Source of the DNA: JAAURB01 sp049649525
GTDB lineage: Bacteria > Cyanobacteriota > Cyanobacteriia > Cyanobacteriales > Microcoleaceae
Direction of reading: 5' to 3'
Length of the DNA stretch: 64,000 nt
NCBI GenBank assembly: GCA_049649525.1
Contig: JBARZE010000007.1
Span: 124,001 to 188,000 of the forward strand
In this document: piece after piece, positions 34,675 to 44,183 of the stretch
Position numbering within the stretch: position 1 is the stretch's first letter
Layout of the letters: each line of letters starts with the position of its first letter
Notes under the pieces: generated by a model
Databases searched by the model: none
What the model was told of the DNA's origin: nothing
Seen by the model: only the letters and a program-made list of their open reading frames with translations
Program-made: the position numbers and the translations under genes

Positions 34675-35707
34675 AATTATTTAAACTCTCAATTATTAAC
34701 ATAACATAGAACCTGCAGATTTGAGTAATTTTTTAGAAAAAATTTGTCATCAATTGATTAATTTTCGGATCAATTTTTTGATTTCAAGCAAAATATGACT
34801 GCGGGTTGAAGATTAAGATTTTTGATTCGGGGTAAAATTTCAATCAATCTCTGGCAGTTGTTATCTGTGAGGGATTGTATTTGAGTCGAAAGCGCTCTTA
34901 GTCACATCAGTGTAATGTCACTCTCAACAACAAAAGAGGTGAGGCGGATTTATTTGCCAGCGGCTGTGACGGGCTTAGTATTTCTACCCAAGTCAACCCG
35001 CAAAGAAGATAAATAGCCCCACTCTAATATCCCATGTGTTAACTGTCAGGTCCTATCGCTTCATACAATCATCGCAACCCAGCGCCATATTCTGTTAGCC
35101 AATAGCGGCAGAAACTGACTGAGATAGAGTGTGTTATTCAAAGTATAAACTTCTGTTAAATTGGTCTTAATTTATCCCGATCTTCGATGGTGTAACAATA
35201 CCGCTTTACCCTTAGAAGCTAACAACTCGATATTGAGATCTCAATAGTATTGATGCTCAATTATCATCGTCATCATAGCCACTTCTCTTATCATCACCCA
35301 ATAATCGCCCCACTGTAAACCCAAAGCATTTGCATCCGTCTGAGGCTTGGAGTCATCAATATGATCGGCAAATAATCACACAGTGGAGAAAATCAATCTA
35401 CGATTCGCTTGTCCCTTAATCGGGGCCACTTTACTAAAGCTTTACAAAACTATGATATAACTTTAACAAAGCTTGTTGACCAAAATTGGCAATCTCCCTT
35501 AAGATATACTCCAGTAGATAATAACTGAATTGATCTATTTTAATAGCTATCCGCCTCTAAGTATGCCGGATGTAATCCTCAAGGGTGCGCTTTACTCTTC
35601 TATACCAATTTTGATGCTTTTGTTAAATAAAGCTGAGGTTTGCTCCTGATATCCTTCAAAACTTAGAGAATGTTCGTATAATCCTTGAACTTTATTCTTT
35701 TAGATAA
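34675..35707. other. About 1 kb without a recognised gene; decayed sequence and a perfect 16-bp palindrome
   Basis: No ORF with a signature is present. On the reverse strand one frame across about 34770-35140 reads protein-like segments (GILEWGYLSSLRVDLGR; LIEILPRIKNLNLQPAV) broken by several stops, suggesting a decayed gene. TATTGAGATCTCAATA (35231-35246) is a perfect 16-base palindrome. A further CCCC/GGGG hairpin framed by CTCAT/ATGAG lies just to the left, at 34426-34452. Confidence 0.4.
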
Positions 35708-35917
35708 ATGATGTTACCTCAGCCTCAAATTCAAATTCAAGATAATCTTAAACAAACTCTTTCTCAGATCTTACAAACTGGTCAAATTACCCGTGACGAT
35801 CAATATCAGTTATGGAATTTAATGTCTTCTAATACTTGTTTAAGTTTTGAGGAACAGAAAGGAATTACAAAGATTATTGATGGTTTGCAACAGGGACTAT
35901 TCAAGGTAATAGATTAG
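35708..35917 (+). CDS. Small conserved-type cyanobacterial hypothetical protein
   Basis: A 69-residue acidic, helical protein. The layout is a polar start, then LKQTLSQILQTGQITRDDQYQLWNLM, then LSFEEQKGITKIIDGLQQGLFKVID. The pattern of two helices, an ITR-D-x-x-x-L-W-x-L-M-style middle and an acidic LSxEE helix ending in G-L-x-x-V-x-D is one I associate with short, function-unknown proteins widespread in cyanobacteria. No membrane helix or metal motif. ATG 35708 or the next codon ATG 35711 could start it. It stands alone. Confidence 0.65.
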   Translation: MMLPQPQIQIQDNLKQTLSQILQTGQITRDDQYQLWNLMSSNTCLSFEEQKGITKIIDGLQQGLFKVID

Positions 35918-36103
35918 CCGAAGTAAACTATTACAATTTTTGATAAAGTATCAAGAAATAGCTTGATAAGCTGTCTCTATAGGTAATAGAGCTTTTGTCT
36001 GCTCGATAAAATTAAGTTTTTACTAAATTAGCTAAAATCAAACGCTAAAACATCTGCTATTAGTGAGATCATTAATTGAAATTCAGTTGAACTTTTAAGT
36101 ATT

Positions 36104-37597
36104 TTATATTATTTTATTGAAAAGATAAACATCATCTCGAAGATAACTGAGTTCAAACTGAGGAAGTTGATACAATTCTCTCACTAAATCTTGGGCAAAT
36201 TCAGAGTTACTATTCCAGCCTGGATAACGAGTATTAAGTAATATATAATCAAAACTATTTAAGTTGGGAGGAATAGCAGCATTAGTTAATTCAATTGTTA
36301 GGCGATGAGACAAATGAGGTGCTAGATTAGCTGTGGTTAAGACACTAGCATCCGGTGTAACCTGTTGAATGGCTTCTCTATTGGCTTTCCAGGTATCAAG
36401 TTTATCGAGATATTTTGCTCCTAAATAACCAAACTTTGCTAAACTAATAAAGCCAACAATTGCCCAAATTAAAGCTAACATTTCTAGGGCTTTAGATGAT
36501 TTTAGATTTAATTTTTTTGAGACGGGTAATGAATAGAAAACGGTTAAAATTTTTCGACCTAAACACCAATTTTCTGCTGCTAAGCAATAAATTACAGCTA
36601 AAATCAAAAAAGGTACAATAGGAAGGGAATATTGATGAATTAAGTCTCGTTGAGCATCAATATTAGAAAGAATATTTTTAGCAAGAATGGGAATAGCTAC
36701 AATTAAAGGAGCTAGGTTTTGAGGAGATAGCCATAAAATAACGGGTGAAAATAATAATATAAAATATTCTAAGGTTTTGAAAGATAAAATTCGTCCTAAT
36801 ATGAGATAAGGTTTAAGGAACAAATTAAGAATGATTTCGTATACAGACTCTCCTAAATAAAGATATCGTCCCACACCCCCCGGCCCTTCACCATCTTTGT
36901 AATAAGGAATAATGCCTTGAATTGCAATAATAAACCAACCCATACCCAGTAATAGTGCAACTAAGCCATATTTCCGTTTTTTCTCAAAGAAAAGCAACCA
37001 AAATCCCATTGGTGCAACTGTTAAAGTCAGTGCATCTTTACACCCCAATATCCAAATAATCGCTAAACAAAACCAGATCATTTTATCAAGTTTTGCGGCC
37101 AAAATAGCCCCCAACAAAGCAGGCACTGCCATCACTTCTGGATGAAAATCAAATAAATTAATATTAAAAATCAGAGGATACAGTAAATAAACCATGACAA
37201 CAGCTATTGATAAGCGTTGATTTAATCCAGCTTGACGGGCTAAACCCCAAGTCGGATAAACACCTAAAGCCAGGGAAATAGCTTGAATAAACAGTAGCCA
37301 ATAAACAGAAGGGTAAATCCAATAAAATAAACTAACAGGATACATTGCCCAAGCCGCATGATTCCCCAGATGATGAATATTTAAGAAAGAAGAAATAGGC
37401 GGTTTTCCTTGACTAATTAGATAAGCGACTTGATCGTAAATTCCGAGTTCAAAAGCAGTAGAATGAAAGAGAATATGTCTGATCGCACTGCAACAGAATA
37501 AAATAATTGTGGCAATAATAAATAAGACAGTCACTGAATCAAATTGTATTGATTTTTTGTGTGAATGTTTAATCTTGTCTTCAGAATAATCACTCAT
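36104..37597 (-). CDS. DUF2079 polytopic membrane protein, copy 2
   Basis: A 497-residue membrane protein with about ten hydrophobic helices. The family block near the N-terminus, RHILFHSTAFELGIYDQVAYLISQGKPPISSFLNIHHLGNHAAWAMYP, marks DUF2079, a GT-C-like superfamily in which the acidic and His residues of the first external loop (LGIYDQ, HHLGNH) are conserved, as in lipid-linked sugar transferases. Substrate unknown. It begins four bases after the stop of a close paralogue (37602-39122), so the two arose by tandem duplication and form one operon. The C-terminal ~100 residues are soluble. Confidence 0.85.
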   Translation of the reverse strand: MSDYSEDKIKHSHKKSIQFDSVTVLFIIATIILFCCSAIRHILFHSTAFELGIYDQVAYLISQGKPPISSFLNIHHLGNHAAWAMYPVSLFYWIYPSVYWLLFIQAISLALGVYPTWGLARQAGLNQRLSIAVVMVYLLYPLIFNINLFDFHPEVMAVPALLGAILAAKLDKMIWFCLAIIWILGCKDALTLTVAPMGFWLLFFEKKRKYGLVALLLGMGWFIIAIQGIIPYYKDGEGPGGVGRYLYLGESVYEIILNLFLKPYLILGRILSFKTLEYFILLFSPVILWLSPQNLAPLIVAIPILAKNILSNIDAQRDLIHQYSLPIVPFLILAVIYCLAAENWCLGRKILTVFYSLPVSKKLNLKSSKALEMLALIWAIVGFISLAKFGYLGAKYLDKLDTWKANREAIQQVTPDASVLTTANLAPHLSHRLTIELTNAAIPPNLNSFDYILLNTRYPGWNSNSEFAQDLVRELYQLPQFELSYLRDDVYLFNKII

Positions 37598-37601
37598 AGC
37601 T

Positions 37602-39122
37602 TTACGATTTTATTTCCGGAGAAAGTAGTAAATTACGATTAAAAACAATCACATCATCCTGTTGATAAGCAATGAAAAATTGTGAATTGATCGAAAGCTG
37701 CTGAAATAATTCTAGGCTGGTTTCAGCCGTATCTGGCCAAGGATAACGCAAATTTAATATAATTTGTTCAAAATCACTCAAATTAGTCTCGGGTGAAATT
37801 TGGCTGAATAATTTAATCGTCTGTCGATGGGTTAAATGAGGTGCGAGTTGATTATCCGTCAAAACAGTAGTTTCAGGTTGAATTTGTGCGATCGCTTCTC
37901 GTGTGGCAGCCCAAGTATCAAGGCGTTGAATATACGTCCCAAACCGACCATATTTACCGTAAACTAAGAAGATGAGAAGTGACCAAACAATAATTAATTT
38001 TGCCGTTGGTAATGGCGCAATTGATCCGGTTGTTGTCGGAGGATAGCCAATATGTGGGATTTTGTACCAAAGCTGCTTAATTGTACGCCAAAGTATCCAT
38101 TCTTCAGATTTTAAACTATCAATCACTGCCAACAGCAGAAAAGGAATCACAGGCAGAGAATATTGATAAGCGAGGCTACGTTGAAAAGGAATATCAGATA
38201 AACTGTTAATAATTAGAGTGGGAATAGCCGGAATTAGGGCAATTAATGCATGGGGAGACAGCCAAAAAATAACGGGCAAAATCAGCTTAAATAGATAATC
38301 TAGCGTCGATCCTGAAACTAATCTTCCTAAGACTAAATGAGGTTTGAGAATAAAATTTTTCAGGATTTCTCCCACTGATGTCCCGAGATAACTGTAGCGC
38401 CAGACCCCCTCAACTTCCCGACCACTAAACTGGGGAATCATCCACTGAGTGACGATAATAAACCATCCTATACCCAAAGCGATCGCAATCAAACCCAAAT
38501 TACGGCGTTTCTCAAACATAAATAGCCAAAACCCTAGGGCCAAAACCGTTAACGATAATACCGCTTTGCATCCCAAAACCCAAACAATAGCAGCACAAAA
38601 CCATAAAATTTGTTGGCGTTTTGCGGCTAAAATTGCTCCCAATAACGCAGGCAGTGCCATCACTTCTGGGTGAAAATCAAATAAATTGAGATTAAACACC
38701 ACCGGATAGAGTAAATATATGGCTGCCATAGCGATTGAGAGCCGTTCATTTAACCCGATAAAACGCGCTAAGCGCCAACTCAATCCCCCGCCCATCGATA
38801 AGGCGATCGCCTGTATAATCAGCAGCCAATACACGCTAGGATAGATTTTGTACAACAATCCTAAAGGATAAACCGCCCACGCCCCATGATTTCCTAAATG
38901 ATGAAAGCCTAAAATTGAAGAAATAGGCGCTTCTCCTTGACTAATGAGATAACTGACCTGATCGTAAATCCCTAAGTCATAGGCGGTCGATTGAAACATT
39001 TCATGGCGCAGACTGCTACAAACCAGGAAAATTGCTAGAGCGCTGAGTATCATCCATTTTAGGACAGCAGGGGTCGAGGTTGACGGCTTTTGGACATCTG
39101 AAGACTCAGGAAAAGTTGCCAT
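37602..39122 (-). CDS. DUF2079 polytopic membrane protein, copy 1
   Basis: A 506-residue paralogue of the following gene, sharing the motif RHEMFQSTAYDLGIYDQVSYLISQGEAPISSILGFHHLGNHGAWAVYP and the same helix arrangement, including LFDFHPEVMALPALLGAILAAKR and LSLTVLALGFWLFMFEKRRNLGLIA. The extra-membrane C-terminal part (TWAATREAIAQIQPETTVLTDNQLAPHLTHR) is also shared. The GT-C-like layout suggests transfer of a lipid-linked sugar or similar group on the outer face of the membrane, but no family member is assigned with certainty. First gene of the pair; ATG 39122 follows an AT-rich leader. Confidence 0.85.
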   Translation of the reverse strand: MATFPESSDVQKPSTSTPAVLKWMILSALAIFLVCSSLRHEMFQSTAYDLGIYDQVSYLISQGEAPISSILGFHHLGNHGAWAVYPLGLLYKIYPSVYWLLIIQAIALSMGGGLSWRLARFIGLNERLSIAMAAIYLLYPVVFNLNLFDFHPEVMALPALLGAILAAKRQQILWFCAAIVWVLGCKAVLSLTVLALGFWLFMFEKRRNLGLIAIALGIGWFIIVTQWMIPQFSGREVEGVWRYSYLGTSVGEILKNFILKPHLVLGRLVSGSTLDYLFKLILPVIFWLSPHALIALIPAIPTLIINSLSDIPFQRSLAYQYSLPVIPFLLLAVIDSLKSEEWILWRTIKQLWYKIPHIGYPPTTTGSIAPLPTAKLIIVWSLLIFLVYGKYGRFGTYIQRLDTWAATREAIAQIQPETTVLTDNQLAPHLTHRQTIKLFSQISPETNLSDFEQIILNLRYPWPDTAETSLELFQQLSINSQFFIAYQQDDVIVFNRNLLLSPEIKS

Positions 39123-39260
39123 TAAAATTTAATCAGCAGATTAATATCGGACTTTATCCTACATGATCTGCGGTATCCTCTAACATCGCCATGATAAAAG
39201 CGACCACAATTGTTATCGCTGCAGTCGCTTGAAATGAAGTTAAAATATTAACGCGATCAG

Positions 39261-39923
39261 TTAGTCATAAACCTGGGCTGAACTCATATCAGATGGCCCC
39301 CCTTTAACTCTAGCTTTTGCTTTAGCTGCACTGCGCTTCAGGGCTTGTAAACGGGATTCATAACGCAAACGTTCCCGCTTTTTGGGGGTTTGTTCGACCA
39401 AGCTTTTTAAGGCACTACCGAGACTTTTATAAGCATTTGGCAAGGTGTAACCAAAACGAGTAGCGATGGCGATCGCTTTTTCATCAGCTTCAATTGATTC
39501 TTGCATTGTCTTTTCGCCGTTATTTTTCTGGTAAAGGCGATATCCTGAAATCCCACACAATCCTAAAGCCAACAGCAGCAATAATCCATCCTGTACCCAC
39601 AACTCCCCGACTGCACCCCCTAAACCAATTGCCAGTGCTGCCATTTCCCAGCCATCTTTCGGGATTGTATCGTTTTGAATGCGAGCAACTTCATGCCAAA
39701 ATAATAAATTTCGCTGATCCATTGCTAGTTGTTCCCAGCGTACTAAATCAATTTGAACCTCAACTTGATCTTTACCAATTTCTTCGCTACGAATCAAAGG
39801 AGGATTAATTTCGACCGTTTTTTCCACTGTTACCCAGCTTTGCAACTCAGGCGGAAGAATTCCTTTTAGTCGCCGAAGTTCACTCATTTCGGCTCGGGCT
39901 GTGGAAGTTGCATAAGATGTCAT
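39261..39923 (-). CDS. DUF3318 domain protein
   Basis: A 220-residue protein of the cyanobacterial/plastid DUF3318 family. An N-terminal soluble part (EMSELRRLKGILPPELQSWVTVEKTVEINPPLIRSEEIG, then DLVRWEQLAMDQRNLLFWHEVARIQ with an HE-type metal-like motif) precedes one or two membrane segments (about 102-135, GWEMAALAIGLGGAVGELWVQDGLLLLLALGLCGISGYRLYQ). Then comes a helical region (ADEKAIAIATRFGYTLPNAYKSLGSALKSL) and a basic coiled tail. LLFWHEVARI resembles the zinc-binding helix of M48-like proteases but lacks a full HExxH. Function unknown. Confidence 0.8.
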   Translation of the reverse strand: MTSYATSTARAEMSELRRLKGILPPELQSWVTVEKTVEINPPLIRSEEIGKDQVEVQIDLVRWEQLAMDQRNLLFWHEVARIQNDTIPKDGWEMAALAIGLGGAVGELWVQDGLLLLLALGLCGISGYRLYQKNNGEKTMQESIEADEKAIAIATRFGYTLPNAYKSLGSALKSLVEQTPKKRERLRYESRLQALKRSAAKAKARVKGGPSDMSSAQVYD

Positions 39924-40175
39924 TGTTGTGACTCGATTATACTTCTAGATCTACTCATTATAGATGCTTTCATCTTACTCCATTGTCAATGCTTAATTTC
40001 TGTTAATCAGGGTCGGATTACCCCCCTTAATGCTTGGGCTATTTCCTTTTCCCAGGTAAATTGTTAGGGTGAGACAAGAAAGACTTGGGGACAAGGAAGA
40101 CTTCGCCGACTTGGGAGTTTTTCCGATCATCTCAATGGATGAAAAGCCCTGCTCTTAATGCTAATATGACTAGCG

Positions 40176-41000
40176 TTAGTGGAGTTGAAGTAATACACCT
40201 GCCAACATTAATAGCATCACCCAACTGCTGAGACTGGCGAGAGGTTGGTCAGATTCTCCCACCAGCCACCCAGGTAAACGAGTTGTCGGGGAAGTGATGA
40301 ATCGTTGTTCTGTTAGGGTAATCCCCCAAATCCAAGCCGCGTGTAATCCGATGGGTAGCCCCAGAGAACCTCGATCGCAGAAACGGGCTATCGTCAGAAC
40401 CATTCCCATTAACCATAACCCAGGCAGTTGGGGTATAGTCCCTTGCCAATTCCACAGAAGATGAGAGAGCGCAAAAATAGTACTGACAATTGCCGAAGCA
40501 ACCCAGACAGAATAATCCTGGTGCAGTTGAAATTGCAGAAAGCCACGAAAAACCAACTCTTCTGTGATACTAATCCAAAAAGCAACTAATCCCACAGATA
40601 AGATCGATCCCACATTCAGGGGTTGAGTTTCGCCCTTCAAAGGCTGTTGCCAATCTGTAGCCCCTAATTTCCACATGACAGTGTACAACAGCCCCAAACT
40701 TAATCCCCCGAGCATCAACCCAAAACCGATTGAAATAGCCACTTCACCACTCACCCACAAACCATAGTCGAGAAAGGTAGTCTGTTCTAGATGAGTCATA
40801 CCCACTAGCAAAACTGGGGCAATGAGGTAGAGTGAAGCCAGTAAAACAATTTTTTGCTGAGGAGTAAGGGGTTGGGTTGGGTGCCAATTGAGTAGAATTG
40901 CACTCACCACTGCAATTGGCAGCCAAATACCGACCCAGATCAGGAAAAAGATCAAGACTTTAATCAGCGCGGGTTGATGCATCAGCCACGAGAGTTCCAT
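40176..41000 (-). CDS. CPBP-family intramembrane protease, short form
   Basis: A 274-residue membrane protein with about eight helices. The CPBP motifs are ITEELVFRGFLQ (E147-E148, R152), FALSHLLWNWQG with the conserved His, and GLHAAWIWG with the second His, together forming the glutamate/His active site. It is 25 bases downstream of the cyAbrB gene on the same strand, so the two are probably co-transcribed. It differs from the longer CPBP protein at 4 kb by lacking the large N-terminal soluble part. Substrate unknown. Confidence 0.87.
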   Translation of the reverse strand: MELSWLMHQPALIKVLIFFLIWVGIWLPIAVVSAILLNWHPTQPLTPQQKIVLLASLYLIAPVLLVGMTHLEQTTFLDYGLWVSGEVAISIGFGLMLGGLSLGLLYTVMWKLGATDWQQPLKGETQPLNVGSILSVGLVAFWISITEELVFRGFLQFQLHQDYSVWVASAIVSTIFALSHLLWNWQGTIPQLPGLWLMGMVLTIARFCDRGSLGLPIGLHAAWIWGITLTEQRFITSPTTRLPGWLVGESDQPLASLSSWVMLLMLAGVLLQLH

Positions 41001-41025
41001 ACAACAATTGCTGATTCTTTACTGA

Positions 41026-41439
41026 TTATTCCATATCATCTTCATCGACTGCACCATTGAGAGTTTTTTCAGATTCATCAACTTGAATCAGATGAATATG
41101 CTTGTATCCTAACTTGATATCAAACTCATCACCCGGCTGTAAACCCATCTCTTTTGTGTAGGTTGAACCAATAACAATTTGACCATTTTTGTGAACACTG
41201 ACCATGTAAGTTGGCTCTCGACCCCGACCGTCTTTATTACCATCAGGACTGAGAGGAATTCCTCGGGCTTTTAGCAGTGCATCATAAAAATCCGTCAGAT
41301 TAACCCGCACTTGGTCTTCTTTTGTTAATGTGTAATATCCACATTCTTTTGCCGTTTCTCGCCTCGGTCTATCAGACAACTCTTTAACTTTTTGAAGCAA
41401 TGCCTTTCCCGTTAAAGGAACTGGATCAGATTGAGCCAT
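41026..41439 (-). CDS. cyAbrB-family transcriptional regulator
   Basis: A 137-residue DNA-binding protein of the cyanobacteria-specific AbrB group, in which the AbrB (swapped-hairpin) domain is at the C-terminal side. It shows LTGKALLQKVKELSDRPRRETAKECGYYT at the N-terminus and VSVHKNGQIVIGSTYTKEMGLQPGDEFDIKLGYKHIHL as the AbrB fold, then an acidic tail (DEDDME). cyAbrB proteins set carbon/nitrogen balance and bind widely in the genome. Which of the two usual paralogues this is cannot be told. A long 970-base upstream region suggests complex control. AGGAGA lies just before ATG 41439. Confidence 0.92.
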   Translation of the reverse strand: MAQSDPVPLTGKALLQKVKELSDRPRRETAKECGYYTLTKEDQVRVNLTDFYDALLKARGIPLSPDGNKDGRGREPTYMVSVHKNGQIVIGSTYTKEMGLQPGDEFDIKLGYKHIHLIQVDESEKTLNGAVDEDDME

Positions 41440-42412
41440 TTTCTCAGAATCTCCTTTCGTGTATTTACTGGATCTGTTGAGTTTAAATTTCTCAAACAGG
41501 CCTACAAAATAATATATCCTTAAACTTCAAGATTTGACAAAAAATTTTTCTTTTTTTCTCTTTTGTCTATCTCAGGCTGAAATTACCTAAAATGCAAAAA
41601 AGCCAGCCATCAAATAAATTTTCTACACCCCACTCTCGGAAAAAACTCATCCAACAAACTCAACCCGTCAGCCTGCCACAGTTATAAAATTTGACTCAGA
41701 AGATCAGTAATTTGACTCATTTATCAGTCAAGCATCGCCTAAAATACCGCTGTTTTAAAATAGCTCAAACCTCATGCAAATAAGGAGTTTAGGCTATTTA
41801 TTAGTCATTTACCACCCATAGCAATCGGGTTCTTACGCTTAAGCCCTATTTGGGTGAGTCTGAGTAGAATATTCAGTAATTTTCACCTAACTGTCTGCTG
41901 TCTTTATTTGAGAGGGACTCTCAACTGAACACAATAGAATACAAATTACGAGGATTTGATTACAGGTCGCAGATTCTCTGTTTCAGATTTATTCCTGTAA
42001 TTAACATATTCGACGATTGATCAAACAGATTGACCGGAGACGACCCATCAATTTTCATTGAATCACCTGATTTAGGAAACAAGTCAAACTACAATTACTC
42101 TTAATCTCAGTTAAAAAAAGTACCTTTTTGATTCAGATCGGCTACATCTTTTGAGTCATAATCTGGATCAATTTTTGTCCTAGATCATCTTCACTCACTC
42201 CTGAAAATCAAAACGTGACAAAAGTTAAAGGAAGTCAAGTTTCTTGAACGAGCTTGACCTCAATCTTTTTTGAGCAAAGATTTAGATCAATCTCAATTCT
42301 ACCCGTCTGATGCCATCATCTAACGCGATTCAACTGTTATCGTCATCAATTGAAGTGATAGGTTGCTCTCCCGGGTAATTACCCTGAGATAGTCTCTATC
42401 TGATTAACTGAA
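41440..42412. other. 973-base intergenic region upstream of cyAbrB; two short hairpins near lpxD
   Basis: No credible gene. At the lpxD end, GGGTAATTACCC (42373-42384, perfect palindrome) and AGATAG-TCT-CTATCT (42387-42401) form two adjacent hairpins 12-40 bases after the lpxD stop, probably its transcript end. A 31-codon ORF at about 41592-41687 lacks a ribosome site. The rest is AT-rich and probably contains the cyAbrB leader and promoter. Confidence 0.45.
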
Positions 42413-43459
42413 TCAAGTAATTTTCTTTGAGGATTGTAGCTGTTTGATGATTTGATAAATTTCGGGCAGACGTTTACGAATCGCTGAAATCTTCAAATAC
42501 AATGAATTAGGAATCGCAGGGGAATCTGAAACCACTTCTCCGGCTTTAACTCGGCCATGAATTCCAGTTTGTGCGGTGGCGATCGCCCCATCTCCTACTT
42601 TGGCTTGATTCGCCACTCCGACTTGACCCCCAAGCAACACCTGATTACCAATCGTTACCCCTCCAGCGAGCCCGACTTGAGCCGCTATTGCACAATTTTG
42701 ACCAATCTGACAACCATGACCGATATGGACCAAGTTATCTAACTTTGTATTTTGGCGAATACGGGTTTCACCGACTGCAGGACGATCTACCGCGCTATTA
42801 CACCCGACTTCTACCCCATCCTCTAATATCACTTGTCCCGATTGTTGCATTTTGTACCAGCCTGTGGCAGTGGGGACAAACCCAAATCCTTCCGCACCAA
42901 TCACCGCACCGCTATGAATCACACAATCTTTACCGATAATGGTTCGTTCATGAATTGTTGCATTCGCGTGTAATATTGTCCCATCGCCCAGTTGGACTTC
43001 TGGATAAATCACAACATTGCCGTGAAGACAGACTCGATCCGCGATTTGGACATTTGCTGAAATCACCACATGTGGCCCGATATAAACTTCAGACCCAATT
43101 TTTGCCGTCGGATCGATTACAGCAGTGGGATGAATCTGAGGTGAGGGCAGATAAGGCTGATAAAATAAGGCGATCGCAGCGGCAAATAACAATCTAGGTT
43201 CATTTGTACTCACCCAGGCCATGTCACGTTGAGTTGCTTGAGTTTGTAGGGTCTCATCGTCGGGCAAAATCAAAGCAGAGGCGTTAGTTTGACGGAGGTA
43301 AGAGGCAAATTTCCGCCCTTCAATATAACTCAATGTCCCAGGCGTAGCGGTTTCAATTGCGGCCACACCGATAATATCCGGCTCAATTCCATCTGAGTTG
43401 GTCAACTGATATTGAATAATTTGGGGTGCCAGTTGTTCGATCAGTTGACTGAACTTCAT
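42413..43459 (-). CDS. lpxD: UDP-3-O-acylglucosamine N-acyltransferase
   Basis: Adds the second acyl chain to UDP-3-O-acylglucosamine in lipid A synthesis. The 348 residues begin with the uridine-binding N-terminal domain (KFSQLIEQLAPQI, SYIEGRKFASYLRQTNASALILP) followed by a left-handed beta-helix of hexapeptide repeats from about residue 105 (IHPTAVIDPTAKIGSEVYIGPHVVI). The catalytic His region LDNLVHIGHGCQIGQNCAIAAQVGLAGG and the IGAEGFGFVPTATGWYKMQQSG acyl-binding segment are present. Length is standard. Two hairpins follow the stop. It stands alone. Confidence 0.95.
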   Translation of the reverse strand: MKFSQLIEQLAPQIIQYQLTNSDGIEPDIIGVAAIETATPGTLSYIEGRKFASYLRQTNASALILPDDETLQTQATQRDMAWVSTNEPRLLFAAAIALFYQPYLPSPQIHPTAVIDPTAKIGSEVYIGPHVVISANVQIADRVCLHGNVVIYPEVQLGDGTILHANATIHERTIIGKDCVIHSGAVIGAEGFGFVPTATGWYKMQQSGQVILEDGVEVGCNSAVDRPAVGETRIRQNTKLDNLVHIGHGCQIGQNCAIAAQVGLAGGVTIGNQVLLGGQVGVANQAKVGDGAIATAQTGIHGRVKAGEVVSDSPAIPNSLYLKISAIRKRLPEIYQIIKQLQSSKKIT

Positions 43460-43800
43460 GATTGATTTAGACTGTCAATTTTTTGCTGATAATTGAGCGT
43501 TGTAGCTTGTTAATCGTAGCACTAATGCATGACAATTAAACATTCAAGCTCAAAACAACAAACTGAAGACAGAGATGAATTTGTTTCGGGCAATTGAACT
43601 GCTGAAAACACAATAACTTACACGATGAATAATAGAGTGACTGGTCACCCCAATTAATTGACTCAAACCCGCAATCTCCTCGATTATCGATTACAATTGA
43701 TTGAACTCCTCTCTCTTCAGAGACTTGACAAAATGTATGATTGAGTTGAGCTAAAATAAGTTTCAACTTTTATGAAAATTATCGCTTGATTCACCAGCAT

Positions 43801-44136
43801 CTACGACTGATTGCAGTTGCGCCAAACTTTGATGAGCGTTTGATCATACTCTGTACCCATCATTAATTTCTGCGGCGAGAAATTGCCATTATCTTTGCTG
43901 AGGGAACGTACAATAAAGGCGATAACGGTATGGCTCGATTTAGTATAGAGCATTTTACTATCGTAGTAAACACATTTGACTTGATCGTTAATTAGAGTAT
44001 GACTGTTGCATCGTTCTCAAAAGAAACAGAATATTTCTTAAGATGACTGAATTTTCGCAGGTGATGCACTCCGGAAAGAGAAATGAGTACTGCTGTAATG
44101 AGAAGAGAGAAACTGCCATAAAAAATAGTAGAGACA
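43801..44136 (-). pseudogene. Decayed gene for a small secreted protein
   Basis: Three reading frames hold pieces of one plausible protein. A signal-peptide-like start (STIFYGSFSLLITAVLISLSG) lies at about 44136-44070. One frame over come the cleavage-like ASPAKIQSS and an in-frame stop. A 69-codon tail follows, ending at TAG 43801-43803: QVKCVYYDSKMLYTKSSHTVIAFIVRSL, then KLMMGTEYDQTLIKVWRNC. The tail is protein-like and carries two Cys. At least one frameshift and two stops separate the parts, so no product is expected. No family is recognised. The downstream 76-codon ORF (43536-43766) may be more of the same decay. Confidence 0.45.
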
Positions 44137-44183
44137 TTCTACAGAACATCTCTACCCAAGTCATATCCAATGACTAAAGATGA

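Noticed and set aside
39494..39808. 104-codon forward ORF
   Set aside because: Antisense to the DUF3318 gene, which has a clear family pattern.
42571..42939. 122-codon forward ORF
   Set aside because: Lies wholly inside lpxD on the opposite strand; sequence is Pro/Leu/His-rich with no motif, a shadow of the hexapeptide-repeat coding strand.
43536..43766. 76-codon reverse ORF starting with TTG
   Set aside because: No ribosome site, no motif, Cys/Gln/Leu-rich composition; more likely part of the decayed region than a gene.
43988..44170. 60-codon reverse ORF with hydrophobic start
   Set aside because: It is one frame of the decayed secreted-protein gene; its tail does not continue into the conserved-looking C-terminal piece.
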